A DNA stretch of 39,466 nucleotides from DAOTVS01 sp034436375 (GTDB lineage Bacteria; Chloroflexota; Anaerolineae; SpSt-313). The notes beneath the pieces were generated by a model, which did not search any database, was not told the origin of the DNA, and saw only the letters and a list, made by a program, of their open reading frames with translations. Location of the stretch: NCBI GenBank assembly GCA_034436375.1, contig DAOTVS010000238.1:1-39466 (forward strand), given 5' to 3'. How positions within the stretch are numbered: position 1 is the stretch's first letter; each line of letters opens with the position of its first letter. Below are positions 1 to 8,065 of this stretch, one piece after another. A program made the position numbers and the translations under genes.

Positions 1-1005
1 GACCGGCTTTCGTACGCTGATATGTTCCGCTACCTGGATTGCTCAACGAGGCTCTACGAGTTTAACGAGTGCTTTCCGATGGTAGAAGACCCCAGGGTCC
101 GGGTGCAGGTCGAGACTCAGGGCACCCGTACCCTGCGGGTCATCAAGACGCCCGTGGGCGAGCAGACCGAGATCCTCGATCAGCGGCCTACCTGCCCGAT
201 GGCCATCCAGGAGAAATTCCCGGTCACGACGCCTGAAGAGCTGCGCGTGGCCATCTGGCGCGCTGAGCATGCCCACTTTCGTTTCGACCAGGCCCGCTAT
301 GACGAGTTGCTGGCCCAACTGGGCGACCTCGGGCTGCCGACCATGTACATGCCGCGCGTCAATATCCAGGACCTCTATATCAACACCATGGGTACGCAGG
401 CCGCCATTTACGCCCTGCAGGATTGGGGCGATGCGGCTTTCCGCCCCTATTTCCGCGCCCTCGACGATCTGCACGACCAGTTGATTGATGTCCTCAACAG
501 TCGGCCCGAGTTCGAGATTATCAACTTTGGCGACAACCTGCATGCCAGCACCCTATCGCCGCGCTGGTTCGAGGAGTATGTGCTGCCCGCCTACAACCGC
601 CGCTGCGAGCGTCTGCACCAGGCGGGCAAGTTCGTCCACGCGCACTGGGATGGCGACGTGCGCCCGCTGCTCCGCTACGCCCGCCAGACGGGCCTGGACG
701 GCATCGAGGCCATCACGCCGCAGCCGCAGGGCGACGTCACGCTGGAGGAGGTCAAGGAGGCCCTGGGCGATACCCTGTTCTGGCTCGACGGCATCCCGGC
801 CGTCTACTTTGACACGGCCTACCCAGAGGAGGTCCTCATCGAGTGCACGCAAAAGCTGCTGCAGCTCTTCGCGCCGCGTATCATCCTGGGCATCTCCGAT
901 GAGATGAGCGCCCAGGGTGAGATCGAGCGCGTCCGCATCGTGGGCCGCCTGGTGGATGAGTACAACGCTGTGCAGCGCCGGCGGGCCGGGGCGTCTGTTG
1001 TTTGA
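1..1005 (+). CDS. URO-D superfamily protein (5' partial)
   Basis: The reading frame is open from base 1, so the true start lies upstream; the first in-frame ATG at 22 is probably internal. The protein resembles the uroporphyrinogen decarboxylase/MtaA-CmuA methyltransferase superfamily. The C-terminal half carries the characteristic series: a NFGDN stretch, a HAHWDGD segment, the TGLDGIEA turn and a final LGISDEM(S) strand-loop. In many bacteria such paralogues are not haem enzymes but corrinoid-dependent methyltransferases or of unknown role, and nothing here identifies the substrate. The gene ends 260 bp before the next supported gene, with a structured repeat in between, so it is probably not in an operon with it. 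Family assignment is good; the reaction is unknown. Confidence 0.8.
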   Translation, partial: DRLSYADMFRYLDCSTRLYEFNECFPMVEDPRVRVQVETQGTRTLRVIKTPVGEQTEILDQRPTCPMAIQEKFPVTTPEELRVAIWRAEHAHFRFDQARYDELLAQLGDLGLPTMYMPRVNIQDLYINTMGTQAAIYALQDWGDAAFRPYFRALDDLHDQLIDVLNSRPEFEIINFGDNLHASTLSPRWFEEYVLPAYNRRCERLHQAGKFVHAHWDGDVRPLLRYARQTGLDGIEAITPQPQGDVTLEEVKEALGDTLFWLDGIPAVYFDTAYPEEVLIECTQKLLQLFAPRIILGISDEMSAQGEIERVRIVGRLVDEYNAVQRRRAGASVV

Positions 1006-1145
1006 CGGGCCACACCAATCCTCACCTGAGAATAGCGCCGGGGCCCTTCCGGGCCATTGCTGGCTGGCCCGCTCCGCACAAGCCCAGCCTGATTCCAGAC
1101 CCACACCGTATAGAAGGCCTGTTCCGGCCGCGCGCGGAGCATGGC

Positions 1146-1205
1146 GCCCGGAAGCCGCAGGGCGTTTTGATCGTGCGTTGTGCCCAACCGGGCATGGGGA
1201 CTGAT
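1146..1205 (+). repeat. Structured dispersed repeat, copy A
   Basis: This ~60-base element recurs in inverted orientation at 34624-34684 with about five differences and one indel by eye. It holds two small hairpins: GCCC...GGGC, and TGCCC-loop-GGGCA. The stems are identical in both copies, and two of the differences fall in the loops. It lies about 60 bases upstream of the HicB-like gene start. Nothing else was recognised between 1006 and 1145. Confidence 0.75.
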
Positions 1206-1265
1206 ATGGTGAAGGGTAGCAGCGCCACACCGGCAAATGGCGGTGATTGGATAGAGGAGAGATGG

Positions 1266-1469
1266 ATGAGGATCCAAGGGGTCGTTCACCAGGCTGAGGA
1301 AGGCGGATACTGGTCTGAGGTGCCGGCCATTCCGGGCTGTGCTACCCAGGGCGATTCCTTCGAAGAACTGCTCAAGAACCTCCTCGAAACAGTCGAGGCC
1401 TGTCTTTCTGTGGATATGGAGGATATCGATCTTGCGCCCGACGGCACGGTAATGGAGATTGTGGTATGA
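1266..1469 (+). CDS. HicB-like antitoxin family protein (orphan)
   Basis: A 67-residue protein of the HicB-like family (small RNase-H-like fold, the antitoxin half of HicAB modules). It shows the usual start MRIQGVVHQAEEGGYW, then the VPAIPGCATQGDS(F) loop and a helix EELLKNLLETVEACL. The start at 1266 is chosen because AGGAGA lies about 6 bases upstream; the longer open frame from 1002 has no ribosome-binding site and runs across the repeat. No C-terminal DNA-binding domain and no adjacent HicA-like double-stranded-RNA-binding toxin are visible, so it may be a solitary HicB-like protein rather than an antitoxin. Its stop overlaps the start of the downstream DUF362 gene (ATGA), so the two are translationally coupled. 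Confidence 0.75.
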   Translation: MRIQGVVHQAEEGGYWSEVPAIPGCATQGDSFEELLKNLLETVEACLSVDMEDIDLAPDGTVMEIVV

Positions 1470-2827
1470 AAATCCTTTCAGGCGCTGCCGTTCTCACCCG
1501 CCGCCGTTTCCTCGGAACCCTCGCCGGCGCGGCCCTGGGCGTCCTCTCTGGCTGCGCCCGGCCGTCACCGGTGGCTACGCCCACGGCAGAAGCGACCTCC
1601 GGCCCGGCCGGGGCTGAGGCGGTCGCTTATCCTTCTCCGACAGCCGGGCAGACGGCCACGCCGTTCCCCTCGCCCACGACAGCGGCGTCGCCGACCGTGG
1701 CCGCCACGGCGCTGCCGCCCACGCCCACCTCACCGCCGGCGACGCCACAGCCTACCCTGGCGCCGACCCCGGCGCCGACGCCCACCCCCGCCAAACCCAT
1801 CGTCGCCGTGGCCCGCTGTGATGACTATGGGGCGAGCAAGGTCGAGGCGGCCGTGCGCAGCCTGGTGGCCCAGTGCGGCGGGCTCAAGGACATCATCAAG
1901 CCCGGCGCGACGGTGGTGATCAAGCCCAACTTTACCTCGGGCGGTCGCCCGCCCACAACGGATCGCTGGCCCAATATCTATACCTACACCACCCACCCCG
2001 CTGTGACGCGCGCCATTGCCCTGCTGGCCAAGGAGGCGGGCGCCGGGCGCATCATCCTGACCGAGGGCTGGGGCGACGACGTCTGGGTGCTGAACAAGCA
2101 CGACGGGCTGATCAAAGAGCTGGGCCTGGAGACGCTCAACCTCGATGACCCCGCCCCCGCGGCCGATTTTACCGCCATGCCCGTTCCGGGCGCCCTCGAG
2201 CTGCCGGAGGTGCTCCTCCACGAGGCCATCGCCAAGGCCGACGTGTTCATCTCGGTGCCCAAGATGAAATGCCACGCCTCCTGCGGCATTACGCTCTCCA
2301 TCAAGAATGTCTTTGGTTGCACGCCGCTGCCTCGCTACCGTGAGCGCTCGTGGGATCAGTCGCGCACGACGATGCACACCGGCCATTGGGGCGTGCGGTT
2401 GCCGCGCATTCTGGTGGACGTCCTGCGCGCGCGGCCGGTGGATTTCGCGGTGGTCGACGCCATTTCGACGCTGGATCAGGGGGAGGGCCCCTGGAACGAC
2501 GGCGCGGCCGGCATCGTGCTGCGCACGGTGCGTCCGCAACTCCTGCTGGCCGGGCGCAACCCGGTGGCGGTCGATGCGGTGGGCGCGGCGCTTATGGGCT
2601 TTGACCCAGCGGCCGCCGACGATACGCCCCCCTTTAGCTGCGGTGTGAACCACATTGCCCTGGCGGCGAGCCTGGGTCTGGGCCCGGGGACGTTGGACCA
2701 GATCGATATCCGCGGCGTTGCGGTCGCCGATGCGCGTTTCCCGTTTACCCCCTGCCCGCGCGTGCTTTCGCAGGCCGGCTATGGCCCGCACCTGGCCATG
2801 GACGAGGCATTGCGCCGGTTGTTGTAA
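1466..2827 (+). CDS. DUF362 domain lipoprotein with Tat-type signal
   Basis: A 453-residue protein. The N-terminus has a twin-arginine motif (TRRRFLGT), a hydrophobic stretch and a lipobox-like LSGC around residue 31, so it is probably exported and lipid-anchored. Residues about 32-112 form a Pro/Thr/Ala-rich linker. The rest is a DUF362 domain with IKPNF, THPAVTRAIALLAKEAGAG and the SVPKMKCHASCGITLSIKN core. DUF362 proteins are found near Fe-S and redox systems; the molecular function is not established. No ferredoxin-type Cys cluster is visible. The start ATG at 1466 overlaps the HicB-like stop by four bases. A second DUF362 protein, without signal or linker, is encoded at 31632. Confidence 0.85.
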   Translation: MKILSGAAVLTRRRFLGTLAGAALGVLSGCARPSPVATPTAEATSGPAGAEAVAYPSPTAGQTATPFPSPTTAASPTVAATALPPTPTSPPATPQPTLAPTPAPTPTPAKPIVAVARCDDYGASKVEAAVRSLVAQCGGLKDIIKPGATVVIKPNFTSGGRPPTTDRWPNIYTYTTHPAVTRAIALLAKEAGAGRIILTEGWGDDVWVLNKHDGLIKELGLETLNLDDPAPAADFTAMPVPGALELPEVLLHEAIAKADVFISVPKMKCHASCGITLSIKNVFGCTPLPRYRERSWDQSRTTMHTGHWGVRLPRILVDVLRARPVDFAVVDAISTLDQGEGPWNDGAAGIVLRTVRPQLLLAGRNPVAVDAVGAALMGFDPAAADDTPPFSCGVNHIALAASLGLGPGTLDQIDIRGVAVADARFPFTPCPRVLSQAGYGPHLAMDEALRRLL

Positions 2828-2835
2828 TACTTGCT

Positions 2836-3285
2836 ACTTTCACTATTCCATCGGGGATAGGCGTCTGGCTGGAGGAGGCCCTCTTCCGCTACTCGCTGAC
2901 CATCTTCCCCGAGCGCGATGCCCGGGGCATGGCGCGCGATTTCGGCTGGGCGGCGGCCACGCCCCTGGCGTCGGCAGGGGCGCACGGGCCGCAGGCTGAC
3001 GCGCTGCTCGCCGTGGCCGGCTTTTGCCGGGTGGACCAGCCCAACGTGATCGTGCTGGCCGTCAAGGCGGCGGAGGATGGCGACGGCCTGGTCGTGCGCC
3101 TGGCGGAGGCGGAGGGCCGCACCGTTACGGCGACCGTGACCCTGCCCTACCTGGAGATTGGCCAGGCCGTGGCGACCAACCTGGTGGAGGAGGATGAGGC
3201 GCCGCTGGCTCACGGCCGGCACTCGCGCGTGCAATTGCCGGCGTACGGCCGCGCCACGCTCCGTTGCCGCAGCGGCCGCCTCTGG
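2836..3285 (+). pseudogene. Remnant of alpha-mannosidase (GH38) C-terminal domain
   Basis: The plus frame with codons starting at 2827 encodes a segment matching the C-terminal beta domain of GH38 alpha-mannosidases: LEEALFRYSLTIFPE, then PNVIVLAVKAAEDGDGLVV(RL), then NLVEEDEAP and a closing VQLPAYGRATLRC. Intact enzymes are about 800-1000 residues; the catalytic part is absent and the fragment begins within a few bases of the upstream DUF362 stop. The first in-frame ATG (2929) lacks a ribosome-binding site and lies inside the domain. The frame then reads on to 3648, past the fold and into the next gene. I read it as a deletion remnant. Family recognition is fairly confident, the exact ends are not. 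Confidence 0.7.
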
Positions 3286-3357
3286 CCCGCCGTGCGCTCC
3301 TTCTGCTGGTATGGCCAGGAAATGCAAGTTCAGGACTTTCCGGCGGAGATTATGGGA

Positions 3358-3387
3358 TTGGGGAATTTGGGTGTAGACTGCTACTGT
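3358..3387 (+). promoter_or_regulatory. Possible promoter upstream of riboswitch-like leader
   Basis: TTGGGG at 3358-3363, an 18-base spacer and TACTGT at 3382-3387 fit a weak sigma-70-type promoter. It would start transcription near 3394, just before the riboswitch-like fold. The match to consensus is modest. Confidence 0.3.
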
Positions 3388-3418
3388 ACAGTTTCTGCAC
3401 CCCAGGTTGCTCAACGGG

Positions 3419-3507
3419 GACTCATGGCGCTGGGAGAGGCCGTGCCCTGCTGGTGGAATCTCCGAAGCTCCGCCGCAAAACCCCTTTCTCTCAGGCGCCA
3501 TGCTGCC
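3419..3507 (+). promoter_or_regulatory. Candidate glycine-riboswitch-like leader
   Basis: The leader carries in order GGGAGAG, CCGAAG, GCAAAA and CTCTCAGGC, the order and rough spacing of the conserved elements of a single glycine aptamer (gcvT class). An outer helix pairs CATGGCGC near 3423 with GCGCCATG just after CTCTCAGG, and an inner GAGAG/CTCTC helix sits where the class has one. The segment after CCGAAG departs from the usual GGGGC. It ends about 15 bases before the start of the dehydrogenase gene, so it could act on translation; no intrinsic terminator is seen. It could also be a chance hairpin. Confidence 0.5.
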
Positions 3508-3523
3508 TACAAGGAGGACTGGT

Positions 3524-4570
3524 ATGTCAACAGGCGATCTCGTTCCGGTGCGCGTCGGTATCGTGGGCCAGGGCCGCAGCGGCTGGGGCATCCACGCCAA
3601 TCTCTTCCAGATGCTGCCCGAGCACTACCGGGTTGTCGCCGTCTGTGATCCTATTGAGGCGCGGCGGCAGCAAGCGGTGGCCACTTTTGGCTGCACTCCC
3701 TATCTCAACCTCAATGACCTGCTCGCGGACCCGGCGGTGGAACTGGTCGTGGTCGCTCCCCCGACCTATCTGCATGCCCCCAACGCTATCCAGGCGCTCG
3801 AAGCGGGCAAGGCCGTGGTTTGCGAAAAGCCGATGGCCACCAACCTGTACGATGCCGACCTTATGATCACGACCGCTCGCCGCACCGGCTCGCTCCTGAC
3901 CGTCTTCCAGAACCGCCGCTATGACCCCGACACCGTCCAGGTGCGCAAGGTGATCGAGTCGGGCAAGCTCGGGCGCATTGTCCAGATCAAGCTGCTCAAC
4001 CAGGGCTTTGGTCGCCGCTGGGACTGGCAGACGCTCAAGAGCCGTGGCGGTGGCTCTTTGCGCAATAACGGCATCCATGCCATCGATCAGGCCCTGCAGC
4101 TGATGGGCCCGGTTGAGCCCGAAGTCTTTGCTGTTCTGGACCGCACGCTCACCCTGGGCGATGCCGACGACCATGTGAAGATCATCCTCAAGGCGCCCGG
4201 CGCCCCCACTGTGGATATCGAGGTCACCAGCTGCTGCGCCTACCCGCGGGATTACTGGCACGTGTACGGCACCCAGGGCGGCCTGACGGGCAATGCGCGC
4301 GAGCTGCACTGGAAGTACTTCAGACCTGAAGAGTTGCCGCCGCGACAGGCCACGGTCGAATCGACCCCCGACCGCAGCTATAACCATGAGGAGATCCATT
4401 GGTATGAGGAGTCGTGGGCGGCCGAGGGCGGCATCGAATTGGGTTGGAAGGGCTACTATCTGGATCTCTACAACACTCTGCGCAACGGCGCTCCGCTCGC
4501 CGTGACCCCCGAGAGCGCTCGCCGGGCCATGGCCGTCATCGAGCAGGTCACGCGCACCTGCCCCGTTTGA
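3524..4570 (+). CDS. Gfo/Idh/MocA family oxidoreductase
   Basis: A 348-residue NAD(P)-dependent dehydrogenase of the Gfo/Idh/MocA family, which typically oxidises or reduces sugars, inositols or related polyols. The N-terminal Rossmann fold has GIVGQGRSGWG, an acidic end of the second strand (VCDP) and the family EKP motif (CEKPMA). The C-terminal alpha/beta domain starts near residue 125 and shows GGGSLRNNGIHAIDQAL, where the conserved His of the family sits. The start at 3524 is set by AAGGAGG about 6 bases upstream; the longer frame from 3407 would include the riboswitch-like leader. Substrate unknown. The possible glycine-sensing leader would be an unusual control for this family. Confidence 0.9.
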   Translation: MSTGDLVPVRVGIVGQGRSGWGIHANLFQMLPEHYRVVAVCDPIEARRQQAVATFGCTPYLNLNDLLADPAVELVVVAPPTYLHAPNAIQALEAGKAVVCEKPMATNLYDADLMITTARRTGSLLTVFQNRRYDPDTVQVRKVIESGKLGRIVQIKLLNQGFGRRWDWQTLKSRGGGSLRNNGIHAIDQALQLMGPVEPEVFAVLDRTLTLGDADDHVKIILKAPGAPTVDIEVTSCCAYPRDYWHVYGTQGGLTGNARELHWKYFRPEELPPRQATVESTPDRSYNHEEIHWYEESWAAEGGIELGWKGYYLDLYNTLRNGAPLAVTPESARRAMAVIEQVTRTCPV

Positions 4571-4601
4571 TCTGCATCCAATCACACACCGGAGGGGTGA
4601 G

Positions 4602-5348
4602 ATGCCTGCACAGAAGCGAATGCCACGTTACGATGTCCGGAATGATGGGATCGGCCCCTACGCCGTCTTTTATTGCGACAAGTGCTCTCGCGAGTTCCGC
4701 AGCCAGCCCGATATCGCTGGGACGGTCACCAAAGATATCGGCCGTCGGGCTGTGGGCGGGTTACTGCGCAATATCCCTCTGGTGGGCAACGCCGTGGCCA
4801 ACCAGGTGGATCAGGACCCGCGTTACATTACGAGCATGACGCCCCAGCAGGTCGAGGCAGCCTGGAATCAGGTGCAGGATCGCTTCAACGAGTGCCCTAC
4901 CTGTCAGTTGGTTGTCTGCCCCTCCTGTTGGGACCCGCAGACCGGCTATTGCAGCGATGACAGCCCGCGCCGCGCTGACATTGCTGAGGCCGAGGGTGAG
5001 CAGGCCGGGCGAGCGCTCAAGGGCCTGGCCAGCGCCTTTGGCCTGGATACGGCCTTCAAGAACGCCGCCGAGGCGGCCAAAAGGGCCTCTGCCCAGCAGC
5101 CCCATTGCTCCAAGTGCGGCGCGGTTGGGGCGCCGGGCGCCAAATTCTGCCCCGAGTGCGGCGGCGCCATGGTGCAGCCCCCAGTAGCGACCTGCCCCAA
5201 GTGTGGGGCAACGGTGGGGGCGGCCAAGTTCTGCCCGGAGTGCGGCGCCAAGATCGAGCAGGCAGCCGTGCCTGCAACCTGTAGCAAGTGCGGCGCCGAG
5301 CTCAATGGCGCCAAGTTTTGCCCCGAGTGCGGCACCAGGGCCGGCTGA
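4602..5348 (+). CDS. Multi-zinc-ribbon protein
   Basis: A 248-residue protein with a strong ribosome-binding site (GGAGGGG). Near the N-terminus is a CDKC pair (residues about 25-28). CPTC and CPSC pairs lie around residues 106-118, probably completing one or two zinc sites. After a helical middle, residues about 166-246 carry three tandem zinc ribbons of the form CxKCGA...KFCPECG, separated by short Ala/Pro linkers. Such double-zinc-ribbon proteins usually act as small adaptor or nucleic-acid/protein-binding modules; no enzymatic motif is seen. The gene stands alone between the dehydrogenase (31-base gap) and the large inverted repeat that follows its stop. Function unknown. Confidence 0.85.
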   Translation: MPAQKRMPRYDVRNDGIGPYAVFYCDKCSREFRSQPDIAGTVTKDIGRRAVGGLLRNIPLVGNAVANQVDQDPRYITSMTPQQVEAAWNQVQDRFNECPTCQLVVCPSCWDPQTGYCSDDSPRRADIAEAEGEQAGRALKGLASAFGLDTAFKNAAEAAKRASAQQPHCSKCGAVGAPGAKFCPECGGAMVQPPVATCPKCGATVGAAKFCPECGAKIEQAAVPATCSKCGAELNGAKFCPECGTRAG

Positions 5349-5357
5349 GCCGCTGTC

Positions 5358-5424
5358 GTTTTCAGATACCAAGAGAGCGCCGAGAGTGTACAGAACTCTC
5401 GGCGCTCTCTTGGTATCTGAAAAC
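5358..5424. repeat. Perfect 30-bp inverted repeat with 7-base loop
   Basis: Left arm 5358-5387 and right arm 5395-5424 are exact reverse complements, separated by 7 bases. CGCTG/CAGCG extends the stem outward by five more pairs after a three-base bulge. It starts nine bases after the zinc-ribbon stop. There is no T-run on either side, so it is not a textbook intrinsic terminator. A very stable hairpin could still end or stabilise transcripts, or it may be a small palindromic mobile-element remnant. Confidence 0.95.
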
Positions 5425-5452
5425 AGCGCCGGTATGCAAGGTAAAAGCAGGG

Positions 5453-5458
5453 TAAAAT
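5453..5458 (+). promoter_or_regulatory. Possible -10 element of the exopolysaccharide operon
   Basis: TAAAAT lies about 85 bases before the first gene of the cluster, in the only sizeable gap upstream of it. The same hexamer, also preceded by AG and a GC-rich base pair, serves as the -10 of the riboswitch promoter at 37357. No good -35 is present at 16-18 bases, so this is weak. Confidence 0.25.
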
Positions 5459-5542
5459 CACCTCTCCCTGGGCGCCAGGAATCATCCCCTTTCTCCGACT
5501 CGTAATCGTTGGTGTGTTTCTCAATTCTTTGTGAGGATGGGC

Positions 5543-6562
5543 ATGACACGCCTGGTGATCCTGCGCTTGCTCGAAACCTATTACCGCCACCGCTGGCTCT
5601 ATGCTCTGCCCCTGGCCGTGATGCTGCTCCTGGGCATTGCCTCAATCGTGTTGGTCAAGCCCCTCTATGTCGCCGAGAGTGCGCTCTATGTGCCCCAGGA
5701 GACGCTCCTCGCTTCGCTGACCGACTTGAGCAATGGGAGCGCCTCCTGGGTCACGCCGGCCGATGTGACCATCGGTGAGTATAACGAGCTGCTCAAGACC
5801 GATACCTTCATCCGCGCGATAATCCATCTGACTAACCTGGAGCCCAAGATGGCCCAGGGCCCACAGGTGGTTGCGGAGACAATTGACACGGTGCGCAAGC
5901 AGGTCTGGGTAGACAAGCTGGGCACAAACATGGTCGTAGTGGCAGCCGCCAACGAGGATCCCGCGACCGCACAGCAGCTGGCCTCGGCCGCGACCGAGTG
6001 CTTCCTGCAATGGAAGATCAATGCCAAGAACCAGGAGTCGGACGCGGCGGAGTCTTTCTTCGCGGATCTGCTCAAGTCTTATCAAGCTCAAGTCGACAAG
6101 GCGCGCCAGGATCTGGTGGCTTTTCTGGATGCACACCCTGCCCCTGTGCGTGGCGACCGCCCGGATTCGCAACAGGTCCAGATCGACGGGCTCCAGTCGG
6201 CGGTGGACCAGGCTGTGCAGCGCCTGAATGCGGCCCAGGAAAAGGATGAGAATGCCCGCTTGGCGAGCGTGCAGGCAGAGAGCCAGGTGCGCCAGAGCTA
6301 CCAGGTGATTGATGCCCCGCAGGTGCCGCTGCGCCGGGGGGGCTCCAGAAGGAGCCTTCTTGTCAAGGGCGGCCTCTTTGCCCTGGCTGGCCTTCTTCTC
6401 AGCGCTCTGAGCCTCATCGGTGGCGCCCTGACGGATTCCACTCTCCGTTTCCCCTTCGACGTGCAGCAGGCGTTGGACCTGCCGGTGCTCGCCCTGGTGC
6501 CCGACGCCGCGCCTGTAGCGGGGCGGCAGGGCAAAAAATCGGGGGTGGAGATGGAGCTATGA
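5543..6562 (+). CDS. Wzz-type polysaccharide co-polymerase
   Basis: A 339-residue membrane protein with the layout of polysaccharide chain-length regulators (Wzz/CapA type). Transmembrane helix 1 spans about residues 19-38. A long extracytoplasmic region follows, with a predicted helical/coiled stretch around 165-250, then transmembrane helix 2 at about 270-293 and a short cytoplasmic tail. There is no fused ATPase domain; a separate, degenerate BY-kinase-like gene follows at 8066. Start choice: GTG at 5531 and ATG at 5537 are in frame, but ATG 5543 has GAGG at the best distance. It is the first gene of the cluster, and its stop overlaps the flippase start (ATGA). Confidence 0.85.
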   Translation: MTRLVILRLLETYYRHRWLYALPLAVMLLLGIASIVLVKPLYVAESALYVPQETLLASLTDLSNGSASWVTPADVTIGEYNELLKTDTFIRAIIHLTNLEPKMAQGPQVVAETIDTVRKQVWVDKLGTNMVVVAAANEDPATAQQLASAATECFLQWKINAKNQESDAAESFFADLLKSYQAQVDKARQDLVAFLDAHPAPVRGDRPDSQQVQIDGLQSAVDQAVQRLNAAQEKDENARLASVQAESQVRQSYQVIDAPQVPLRRGGSRRSLLVKGGLFALAGLLLSALSLIGGALTDSTLRFPFDVQQALDLPVLALVPDAAPVAGRQGKKSGVEMEL

Positions 6563-8049
6563 GGGGCATGGGCCAGCGCGTAGGCCGGAATGTGGGGGCG
6601 CTCCTGTTCTCTCAGCTGACTACGTGGGGGCTCACCCTCTTGCTGACGATTTTTCTGCCCCGCTACCTGGGCGCTGCACCCGTGGGCAAATTCCAGTTGG
6701 CCAACTCGATTTGGGCCGTGGTTGCAGTGTTGGTCACCTTTGGCATGGATGTGCTCTTGACCAAGGAGATTGCCCGCGCCCCAGAACAGGCCGGCGACCT
6801 CTTTGGCACGAGCGTGGTGTTGCGCGCCTTGCTCTATCTGTTAGGCCTGGGCGCCGTCTTTTCCTACCTGCGCCTCTGCCGCTACCCACAAAGCACGATT
6901 GTTGTGGCGCTGATCGTGGGCCTGGCCAGCCTCGTCCAACAGTTCATTGGCGCCTGCCAGGCCACTTTGCAGGGGCTCGAGCGCATGGAGTACATGGCTG
7001 TTGGCAACATTGCGGGCAAAGCGGTGAATACGGCAGCCTGCCTGGCGCTGCTCCTGTTGGGCCGGGGCGTCTATGCCATTGCGGCAGTGGCCGTCGTGGC
7101 AGCGCTGGTGAGCCTGTCTATCCATGTGGCGGCGCTGGTGCGGCTGCACGTGTTGCGGCTGCGGTGGAATCTGCTGGCAGCGCGCAGAATGTTGCGTGCT
7201 GGCCTGCCCTATCTATTGTCGGGCCTGTTCCTGGTGGCCTATGGGCAGGTCGACGTCATGATCATCTCTCTGCTGGTTGATGATCGCACCGTGGGCTGGT
7301 ACGGCGCGGCCAGCCAGCTCTTTTCCACGCTGCTCTTCATTCCCTCGGTGTTGGTAACGGCCATCTTCCCTGTCCTCTCGCGCCTGCACACCCAGGACCC
7401 TGCACGGCTGCCTGGGCTGTTGCGGCGCGTTTTTGACCTTTTGCTGGTCCTCAGTGTGCCGATCGGCCTGGGCCTGGTGGTGGTGGCGGACCCCCTGGTC
7501 AGCCTTCTTTTCGGCCCTGATTTCGCCCCGAGTGGCCCGGTGCTGGCTCTGCTGGGTGTGACGCTTATCGTCACCTATCAGAATATGCTGGTGGGGCAGT
7601 ACATGATCTCCATTGACCGGCAGAATACCTGGACGCTGGTGATGGCGGCCGCAGTGGCGGCGACGGTGCCGTTGGATCTGTTGTTGGTGCCGTGGTGCCG
7701 GACCCTGCTGGGCAACGGGGCCGTGGCCGGTGCGCTGAGCTTTCTGGTTACAGAATCGGGTATGATGGTTGCGGGGCTCCTGCTGCTGCCCCGCGGCACG
7801 TTAGGCCGCGCTGATCTATGGCTGGCATTGCGCGTTATGGCCGCAGGGCTGCTGATGGCGGTAGCAGCCTGGTACTGCCGGCGCTTGTTTATCGTCATTC
7901 CTGTCGCAGTCGGGGCGGCCATCTATTCCATGCTGGCGCTGGCGCTGGGACTGTTCTCAACGGAGGATCGGGCGCTCCTCGCACGGCTGATGCGCCGTGC
8001 CTTGCACCTGGGTGCAGGCGGCGAGGCCGTCATTGCGGGCGAGCCGTAG
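6559..8049 (+). CDS. Wzx-type polysaccharide flippase
   Basis: A 496-residue polytopic membrane protein of the MATE/MVF-like polysaccharide transporter group. It opens with the amphipathic NVGALLFSQLTTWGLTLLLT segment followed by a PRYLG loop typical of Wzx/RfbX. I estimate 12-14 transmembrane helices, including the central FLVAYGQVDVMIISLLVDDR stretch typical of the family. Its role would be to move lipid-linked repeat units across the cytoplasmic membrane for the polymerase at 8943. It is translationally coupled to the Wzz-like gene by ATGA. Confidence 0.9.
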   Translation: MRGMGQRVGRNVGALLFSQLTTWGLTLLLTIFLPRYLGAAPVGKFQLANSIWAVVAVLVTFGMDVLLTKEIARAPEQAGDLFGTSVVLRALLYLLGLGAVFSYLRLCRYPQSTIVVALIVGLASLVQQFIGACQATLQGLERMEYMAVGNIAGKAVNTAACLALLLLGRGVYAIAAVAVVAALVSLSIHVAALVRLHVLRLRWNLLAARRMLRAGLPYLLSGLFLVAYGQVDVMIISLLVDDRTVGWYGAASQLFSTLLFIPSVLVTAIFPVLSRLHTQDPARLPGLLRRVFDLLLVLSVPIGLGLVVVADPLVSLLFGPDFAPSGPVLALLGVTLIVTYQNMLVGQYMISIDRQNTWTLVMAAAVAATVPLDLLLVPWCRTLLGNGAVAGALSFLVTESGMMVAGLLLLPRGTLGRADLWLALRVMAAGLLMAVAAWYCRRLFIVIPVAVGAAIYSMLALALGLFSTEDRALLARLMRRALHLGAGGEAVIAGEP

Positions 8050-8065
8050 GGCAAAGGGGGTCGGG

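Noticed and set aside
1006..1265. hicA toxin gene upstream of the HicB-like gene
   Set aside because: The 260 bases contain the repeat and no small ORF with the HicA pattern.
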